Of a stretch of DNA of 64,000 nucleotides, positions 56,597 to 64,000 are shown one piece after another (within the stretch, counting starts at the first letter, position 1; the number at the start of each line of letters is the position of its first letter). Both the position numbers and the translations under genes were made by a program. This stretch comes from Rosenbergiella epipactidis (GTDB taxonomy: Bacteria; Pseudomonadota; Gammaproteobacteria; Enterobacterales; Enterobacteriaceae), in contig NZ_JABBFQ010000001.1 of the NCBI RefSeq assembly GCF_018494055.1, forward strand, positions 434,001 to 498,000. The letters are read 5' to 3'. The notes below the pieces were generated by a model, which had not been told where the DNA came from, made no database searches, and saw only the letters and a list, made by a program, of their open reading frames with translations.

Positions 56597-57340
56597 CTAC
56601 AGGCTCTCAGCCACTTCGTCAGAAATTTCGCCGTTATGGTAAACTTCCTGAACGTCATCACAATCTTCAAGCATATCGATCAGGCGTAGTAATTTTGGTG
56701 CCGTCTCGCCATCCATTTCCGCTTTGGTGGAAGGGATCATCGTCACTTCTGCTTCATCTGGCGTTAAGCCTGCCGCGATTAACGCATCTTTCACCGCTCC
56801 TAACTCTTCCCACGCGGTAAAGACATCGATAGCACCATCATCATAGCTCACCACATCTTCAGCACCCGCTTCCAACGCAGCTTCCATCAACGCATCTTCG
56901 TCTTGACCCGGTGCATAAGCGATGACCCCTTTACGGCTAAAGAGGTACGCAACGGAACCGTCAGTGCCGAGATTACCGCCGGTCTTAGTGAAGGCATGGC
57001 GGACTTCTGAAACGGTACGGTTACGGTTGTCACTCAGACACTCGATCATGATGGCGCTACCACCTGGGCCATAGCCCTCATAGATGATAGTTTCCATATT
57101 GGAGTTATCATCACCGCCAACACCGCGTGCGATCGCACGATCCATCGTATCACGCGTCATATTGTTGGATAACGCTTTATCCATTGCCGCACGTAAGCGA
57201 GGGTTCGAGCTTGGATCGCCACCGCCAAGTTTTGCCGCGGTAACCAACTCACGAATGATTTTGGTAAAAATTTTACCGCGTTTCGCATCTTGTGCCGCTT
57301 TACGGTGTTTGGTATTCGCCCATTTACTATGTCCAGCCAT
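56597..57340 (-). CDS. yebC: YebC/PmpR-TACO1 family protein
   Basis: Conserved cytoplasmic protein long annotated as a transcriptional regulator; recent work links the family to translation through proline-rich stretches. The 247-residue protein (E. coli 246) starts [22 protein letters not shown] and contains [23 protein letters not shown] near 86. It ends with the family's acidic [13 protein letters not shown] region. It is between nudB and ruvC on the minus strand. Confidence 0.97.
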   Translation of the reverse strand: MAGHSKWANTKHRKAAQDAKRGKIFTKIIRELVTAAKLGGGDPSSNPRLRAAMDKALSNNMTRDTMDRAIARGVGGDDNSNMETIIYEGYGPGGSAIMIECLSDNRNRTVSEVRHAFTKTGGNLGTDGSVAYLFSRKGVIAYAPGQDEDALMEAALEAGAEDVVSYDDGAIDVFTAWEELGAVKDALIAAGLTPDEAEVTMIPSTKAEMDGETAPKLLRLIDMLEDCDDVQEVYHNGEISDEVAESL

Positions 57341-57403
57341 AATCTTATTCTCTCAAACAAATAACGGTAAACGGAACACGTTGTAAGACGTATTCCTATC
57401 GAA

Positions 57404-57844
57404 TTATTCCTCGGCAAAAAGGCGTTCAATCGCTTGGCGATTACTCCAGGATTTGGTTAACGCCGCGGCCTGCTGCCAAGGAAGCCACTGCGCCGCCGTA
57501 TGCTCAGTTAAGTCAGGGTCCTTCTCGGACTCAACGCCCAATGTAAACCAGTGTTCTTGGTTATGGGTCACCCCTGGCGCATAACGATGGCGATATTGTT
57601 CAAAAATTTCAAAACTAATCTGTGTACAACAGTCAATCAGCACGTCTTGCGGAGGAGTATAGACAAATCCGGTCTCTTCCTGCACCTCGCGCAAGGCCGC
57701 CTGTTCTGGCTGTTCGCCGCTTTCCAGACTGCCTGTCACGGATTGCCAAAACTGTGCATCGTCTTGACGCTGTAACATCAGCACCCGATTCGTGTTTCGT
57801 GCGTAAATGACCACCAACACCGAAACGGGATGCTTATAGGCCAT
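57404..57844 (-). CDS. nudB: dihydroneopterin triphosphate diphosphatase NudB
   Basis: Nudix enzyme removing pyrophosphate from dihydroneopterin triphosphate in folate synthesis. The 146-residue protein (E. coli 150) has a textbook Nudix box, from GSLESGEQ to REVQEETGF near 38-60. Its ATG overlaps the aspS stop codon by one base (TAATG), so it is translated with aspS. Confidence 0.95.
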   Translation of the reverse strand: MAYKHPVSVLVVIYARNTNRVLMLQRQDDAQFWQSVTGSLESGEQPEQAALREVQEETGFVYTPPQDVLIDCCTQISFEIFEQYRHRYAPGVTHNQEHWFTLGVESEKDPDLTEHTAAQWLPWQQAAALTKSWSNRQAIERLFAEE

Positions 57845-59622
57845 TACGCCGACTCAGTTTTAGCTTTTTTCACTACCTGTAGCGCCAACTCTTGTAACGC
57901 GCTCGGGTTGGCCTCGCTCGGTGCATCCGTCATCAAACAGGCGGCCGCGGTCGTTTTCGGGAAGGCAATCACATCACGAATATTGTCCGTACCCGTTAAT
58001 AGCATGGTCAAACGATCTAAGCCAAAGGCTAATCCCGCGTGCGGTGGCGCACCGTATTTCAACGCATCCAGTAAGAATCCGAACTTCTCTTGTTGCTCAT
58101 CAGCACTGATTCCAAGAATGCTGAACACCGCTTGTTGCATTGCGCCAGTGTGGATACGCACAGATCCGCCACCGACTTCATAACCGTTAATGACCATATC
58201 GTAGGCATTGGCAATCGCATCGCTTGGTGCTTGGCTCAGCTCTTCCGGCGTTAAATCGCGTGGCGCGGTGAACGGGTGATGCATAGCGGCTAAACGCCCT
58301 TCATCGTCTTGTTCAAACATTGGGAAATCAACGACCCAAAGCGGTGCCCAACGGCTTTCGTCGGTCAGTGCTAAATCGCGACCGATTTTCAGGCGTAGTG
58401 CCCCCATTGCATCCGCGACGACAGACGCTTGGTCAGCCCCAAACAATAGGATGTCCCCGGACTCTGCCGCGGTACGCTCGAGCAATTGCTCGATAATGTC
58501 AGCCGTTAAGAATTTGGCTACTGGGCTTTGAATGCCTTCAAGGCCCGCATCACGTTGGTTGACTTTCATCCATGCCATACCCTTGGCGCCGTATAGCCCA
58601 ACGAATTTGGTGTAATCATCGATCTGTTTACGCGTTAACTGCGCACCACCCGGTACACGTAATACTGCGACCCGTCCTTTGGCATCGTTCGCAGGACCAG
58701 AGAAGACTTGGAACTCAACCTGCGCCAGTAAATCAGCAACGTCCACCAGTTCCATTGGGTTACGTAGATCCGGTTTATCCGAACCGAAACGACGCATCGC
58801 TTCCGCCCAAGTCATTTGTGGGAACTCGCCCAGATCCACCCCTTTGATGGCGATCCACAGCTGACGAATAAGACGCTCCATGACTTCACGCACTTGCGGT
58901 GCCGTCATAAAAGAGGTTTCAACATCGATTTGGGTGAATTCTGGCTGGCGGTCTGCGCGTAAATCTTCGTCGCGGAAGCATTTTACGATCTGATAATAGC
59001 GGTCAAAGCCAGACACCATCAGCAGCTGTTTGAAAAGCTGGGGAGATTGCGGTAAAGCGTAAAACTCACCTTTATGAACACGGCTAGGGACTAAGTAGTC
59101 GCGCGCACCTTCTGGTGTCGCTTTAGTAAGCATCGGGGTTTCAATATCCAGAAACTCATTTTCTTCCATAAAGCGACGGACGAAGGCGGTGATCTTGGCT
59201 CGGGTTTTAAACCGAGAGGCCACTTCAGGGCGACGCAGGTCTAAATAGCGATATTTCAGGCGTGCTTCTTCACTGTTGACATGATTGCTGTCCAGCGGGA
59301 GTGGCTCAGAACGGTTAATAATCGTCAGTTCAGTGGCAAACACTTCAACTTCACCGGTGGCCATCTCTGCGTTTTTATTACGCTCATCACGCGCGCGCAC
59401 TTTTCCTGTCACTTGGATACAGAATTCATTACGTAATTCTGAGGCAAGTTCAAAAGCCTGCTGCTCATCCGGATCAAAAAAGACTTGTACAATCCCTTCG
59501 CGATCACGCATATCGATGAAAATTAAGCTCCCGAGGTCGCGACGACGATTCACCCAACCGCTGAGAGTCACTTGTTGACCGATGTGGGACACATTAAGTT
59601 GTCCGCAATATAGTGTACGCAT
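57844..59622 (-). CDS. aspS: aspartyl-tRNA synthetase
   Basis: Class II synthetase charging tRNA-Asp. The 592-residue protein (E. coli 590) has the N-terminal OB-fold anticodon-binding domain ([14 protein letters not shown] near 22) and class II motif 1 around 145-175. Motif 2 is [18 protein letters not shown] near 217, and motif 3 [13 protein letters not shown] near 530; the bacterial GAD insertion lies between about 290 and 420. First gene of aspS-nudB-yebC-ruvC on the minus strand, divergent from cmoA. Confidence 0.98.
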   Translation of the reverse strand: MRTLYCGQLNVSHIGQQVTLSGWVNRRRDLGSLIFIDMRDREGIVQVFFDPDEQQAFELASELRNEFCIQVTGKVRARDERNKNAEMATGEVEVFATELTIINRSEPLPLDSNHVNSEEARLKYRYLDLRRPEVASRFKTRAKITAFVRRFMEENEFLDIETPMLTKATPEGARDYLVPSRVHKGEFYALPQSPQLFKQLLMVSGFDRYYQIVKCFRDEDLRADRQPEFTQIDVETSFMTAPQVREVMERLIRQLWIAIKGVDLGEFPQMTWAEAMRRFGSDKPDLRNPMELVDVADLLAQVEFQVFSGPANDAKGRVAVLRVPGGAQLTRKQIDDYTKFVGLYGAKGMAWMKVNQRDAGLEGIQSPVAKFLTADIIEQLLERTAAESGDILLFGADQASVVADAMGALRLKIGRDLALTDESRWAPLWVVDFPMFEQDDEGRLAAMHHPFTAPRDLTPEELSQAPSDAIANAYDMVINGYEVGGGSVRIHTGAMQQAVFSILGISADEQQEKFGFLLDALKYGAPPHAGLAFGLDRLTMLLTGTDNIRDVIAFPKTTAAACLMTDAPSEANPSALQELALQVVKKAKTESA

Positions 59623-59766
59623 TGATTATCCTTTTGGGCCCGGAAGGCGTTTAACGTAAGCTGCTGCCATCTGGCGATATTGCTGCAAAATGGCTCGCAT
59701 TATACTGAAAAATAATGTCAAGGATAAGTCTATGAGTGTAATAGCGCTCGATATCTGTGCAATTAG

Positions 59767-61574
<1,808 letters not shown>

Positions 61575-62431
61575 GCGGTGAGAGTGAGGGTCTGCCGTCG
61601 TCGGGGGCGGCACATCACCCTGCAAGCGGATGAGGGTTTGCATGGCTTCCACCACGCTGGGATCGACCTCCGTGCGCAAATATTCATCCGCCACTTTATC
61701 TGAACACATCGAAACACCCGCCTTACAATAGCGCATTGCCGAAGGCACTTGTCGGCTAGCGGAACTATGCACCTCTTTGATCCCGGCATCGAGAAACTTC
61801 GGAAGATTCGACAAACGAACACCTGCACCGGCCATGATAATCGGCCCTGCGGCCATCGCCGTCAGTTCTTGTAATAGACTAATTCCGGCCTCGGCAGATT
61901 GCTGCTGCCCAGAAGTTAAGATACGTGCTACCCCTAACTCAGCCAATTCGTGATAGGTTCGATAAGGATTACTGCACAGATCAAAAGCTCGATGGAAGGT
62001 CACTGCCATCCCTTTTGCTACCGTCATCAGCTTTTGCATTCTCGGTTTATCGAGTAACCCTTCAGGGCAAAGAATTCCGGTCACGACCCCCGGGAATCCC
62101 ATATCGCGGATCTGTGCAATATCCGACAGCATAATTTTGAACTCCTGCTCGCTGTAGCAAAAGTCTCCACTGCGTGGCCTCACTATCGGGTGTACCGGAA
62201 TCGAAATTTGGGAGCGCGCTTCACGCAGTACACCCAGCGACGTCGTTAACCCACCTTCTTGTGGCGCCGCACAGAGTTCAATGCGATCAGCGCCTGCCTG
62301 CGTAGCGGCAAGTGCGCAATCTAAGCCATAACAGCATATTTCTAAAGTCGGCATAGTCGATTCCTTTGTCAGACCTACTGGATATGCTACTGTGCATAGC
62401 GTCTCTCCCTACATACCTGCCTGGAGTACGG

Positions 62432-63568
62432 ATGTCATTTAATTTTGATGAAAGAGTCGAGCGAAATCACACTGATAGTGAGAAATGGCTCAAATATCGA
62501 GATCAAGATATCATTCCGCTATGGATAGCAGATACTGACTTTCGCGTCGCACCCGCTATTCAGCTCGCCTTATCCGAGCGGGTCGCTCAGGGAGTGTTTG
62601 GCTATGCCGATGACCAAGGTGAACTGGCAAAAGCTGCGACCCAGTGGGTTGAAAAGCAGTACCATTGGACAATAGACCCCGATTGGGTCGTCCCTCTCTC
62701 CGGCATAAAGCCCCTATTTAGTTTATTACAGGAGTGTCTTCTCTCGGCCGAGCAAAGCTCCGTTTGCCATACCCCCATCTACCCGCCTTTCACGCAAAGT
62801 GCTCGCAATGCCCAGAGAGCGCAACGGTTAATCCCTTATCCACTCTTCGAGCAGCCTGATTTTCTCGGTACTCCACTGCCAGCGCTAACGGCGCAAGAGC
62901 GCTTACTCTTTATTTGCCATCCACATAATCCCGGTGGCAAAAGCTATTCCCGTGAAGCCCTCCAGCAGCTTGCCGAGTATGCCGAACATTATGATCTCCT
63001 CGTCTGTAGCGATGAGATTCATGCGGATTTACTGCTTGAGCCAGGACGGCGACACACTCCCTTCGCCTCGCTCTCGGTGGACAGTGCACAACGTTCGATC
63101 ACCTTACTCTCTGCCGCCAAGGCATTTAATCTTGCGGGATTGGGCTGTGCCATCGCCATTGTCCCCAATAACCGGCTGCGGGAGCAGATTCGTCGTGCCG
63201 TCGCGCAGCGCATGCCGGTGCCGAATAGTTTAGGGATCGTCGCTACCCTTGCCGCCTGGCAGCGGAGTGAAGAGTGGTTAATCGCCCAACGTCACTATTT
63301 ACGGGGAAATCGGGACCTTTTGGTGAAATCTTTGCAGGCACTACCTGCCTTACGCCTCGTCGTCCCCGATGCCGGGTTCTTGGCCTGGATCGATGCGTCA
63401 GGCCTACAACAGGCCAACCCTCACCGCTGGTTGGAGCAGCATGGGTTAGGGCTGACAGCGGGTGCGCCATTCGGCGATCCGCAAGCCGTGCGGCTTAATT
63501 TTGGCTGTTGTCGGTCGCGACTTGATGAAGCCTTAACTCGCCTGCACAACGCGGTTGCACAGGCTTAA
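62432..63568 (+). CDS. MalY/PatB-family PLP-dependent C-S lyase
   Basis: Class I/II aminotransferase-fold enzyme of the MalY/PatB group, which cleaves cystathionine and other cysteine S-conjugates to pyruvate, ammonia and a thiol. The 378-residue protein (E. coli MalY 390) starts FNFDERVERNHTDSEKW and has LWIADTDF near 32, CHPHNPGGKSYS near 168, SDEIHADL near 200 and the PLP Lys in LSAAKAFNLAGL near 233. GGAG lies six bases before the ATG. Whether it also has MalY's regulatory role cannot be judged. It sits between cutC and yecM, which are neighbours in E. coli. Confidence 0.88.
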   Translation: MSFNFDERVERNHTDSEKWLKYRDQDIIPLWIADTDFRVAPAIQLALSERVAQGVFGYADDQGELAKAATQWVEKQYHWTIDPDWVVPLSGIKPLFSLLQECLLSAEQSSVCHTPIYPPFTQSARNAQRAQRLIPYPLFEQPDFLGTPLPALTAQERLLFICHPHNPGGKSYSREALQQLAEYAEHYDLLVCSDEIHADLLLEPGRRHTPFASLSVDSAQRSITLLSAAKAFNLAGLGCAIAIVPNNRLREQIRRAVAQRMPVPNSLGIVATLAAWQRSEEWLIAQRHYLRGNRDLLVKSLQALPALRLVVPDAGFLAWIDASGLQQANPHRWLEQHGLGLTAGAPFGDPQAVRLNFGCCRSRLDEALTRLHNAVAQA

Positions 63569-63577
63569 GCCCGCTTT

Positions 63578-64000
63578 TTATTGTTCGCTGGCAACCACTT
63601 CGTCGATGGCATAAGTATGAAACTTCAGTGTGATTTCGCCATTAGTGATCGCTAAGGTCGTATTATCCAACGCCCCGGCTTTAGCCTCTGGTCGGCGGGT
63701 CTTAACACTAATACCCGGCGTGACTAAGCCGTGGTCATCGATTAAGGCCATCGCCCGTTGGCCGATCTGTTCCGGCGCGCCCGGCAATACCGCTTCAATA
63801 TGTTCCCAGCCCTCATGGCGATAACGTTTCTCACCCGGCCAAGGCAGCTCGACGATGTCGATACGATGATTTAACAGCGCCAAGGGTTGTTCGAGTCGAT
63901 AAAGATGGATAGGTCGGCCGCCAATCATTGCCTCGGAGAAACAATGGCCTACTTGTGATAGCGCCATCGCCCAGCGTTCTGCCGTCCGATCTTGGTGACA
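63578..64000 (-). CDS. yecM: YecM family protein, 5' end beyond window
   Basis: The last 140 codons of a minus-strand gene. The internal ATG at 63967 is not the start: the frame continues to the window edge as CHQDRTAERWAM, which matches E. coli YecM (CHQNATAERW). The rest follows the family closely (VELPWPGEKRY, HEGWEHIEAVLPG, GISVKTRRP, IDEVVASEQ). YecM has a VOC-like fold with a predicted metal site; function unknown. In E. coli it lies between cutC and argS. Confidence 0.92.
   Translation of the reverse strand, partial: CHQDRTAERWAMALSQVGHCFSEAMIGGRPIHLYRLEQPLALLNHRIDIVELPWPGEKRYRHEGWEHIEAVLPGAPEQIGQRAMALIDDHGLVTPGISVKTRRPEAKAGALDNTTLAITNGEITLKFHTYAIDEVVASEQ

Noticed and set aside
56590-56820. 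Plus-strand ORF opposite yebC
   Set aside because: It is antisense to a well-conserved gene, with no ribosome-binding site or family match; a frame shadow.

Overview
The window is a stretch of chromosome from a member of the Enterobacterales. Nearly every gene is recognisable as an orthologue of an Escherichia coli gene, and holE and matS (Ter macrodomain) sites are both hallmarks of that order. From memory, the CspC protein looks identical to the E. coli one. The gene order is not that of E. coli: minCDE is followed directly by rnd-fadD-slp-tsaB, the arrangement of Yersinia/Serratia/Erwinia-type genomes. Several neighbours expected from related genomes are missing at their usual places (nhaB/fadR, manXYZ/mntP, mgrB, kdgR, exoX, hexR). 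Together with moderate GC this suggests a somewhat streamlined non-Escherichia lineage such as an Erwiniaceae relative; the genus cannot be named from the sequence alone.

Layout. 1-6.6 kb: end of yeaC, msrB, gapA, yeaD, mipA, nhaP2 and a Bcr/CflA-type exporter. 6.6-12.8 kb: dadAX, dsbB, ycgN, ycgL and the minCDE division-site operon. 12.8-23.2 kb: rnd, fadD, slp, tsaB and yoaA on the minus strand, then yoaB, yoaH, pabB, nudL and sdaA. 23.2-37.2 kb: yoaE, rlmA, cspC, yebO, yobH, htpX, proQ-prc, msrC, letAB and rsmF. 37.2-39.8 kb: a small AT-rich accessory islet with a broken FMN reductase gene, a VOC-fold protein and a DUF2268-type putative zinc protease. 39.8-41.7 kb: an unrecognised secreted protein, a YagU-family membrane protein, yebY and holE. 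41.7-53.5 kb: ptrB, purT (with a PurR-type operator), zwf, pykA, lpxM, mepM and the znuA/znuCB zinc importer around a Zur-type box. 53.5-64 kb: an unknown lipoprotein, ruvAB behind a LexA-type box, ruvC, yebC, nudB, aspS, cmoAB, cutC, a MalY/PatB-type C-S lyase and the 3' part of yecM.

Functionally the window is mostly housekeeping: central carbon flux (gapA, zwf, pykA), envelope maintenance (mipA, lpxM, mepM, letAB, prc, htpX), repair and replication (ruvABC, yoaA, holE), RNA modification (rlmA, rsmF, tsaB, cmoAB), and D-alanine, serine and folate metabolism. No tRNA, rRNA, CRISPR array, intact insertion sequence or prophage was seen. No clearly novel multi-gene system was found. The most informative non-gene signals are two exact matS sites 39 kb apart, the LexA-type box that doubles as the ruvC terminator hairpin, and the accessory islet.
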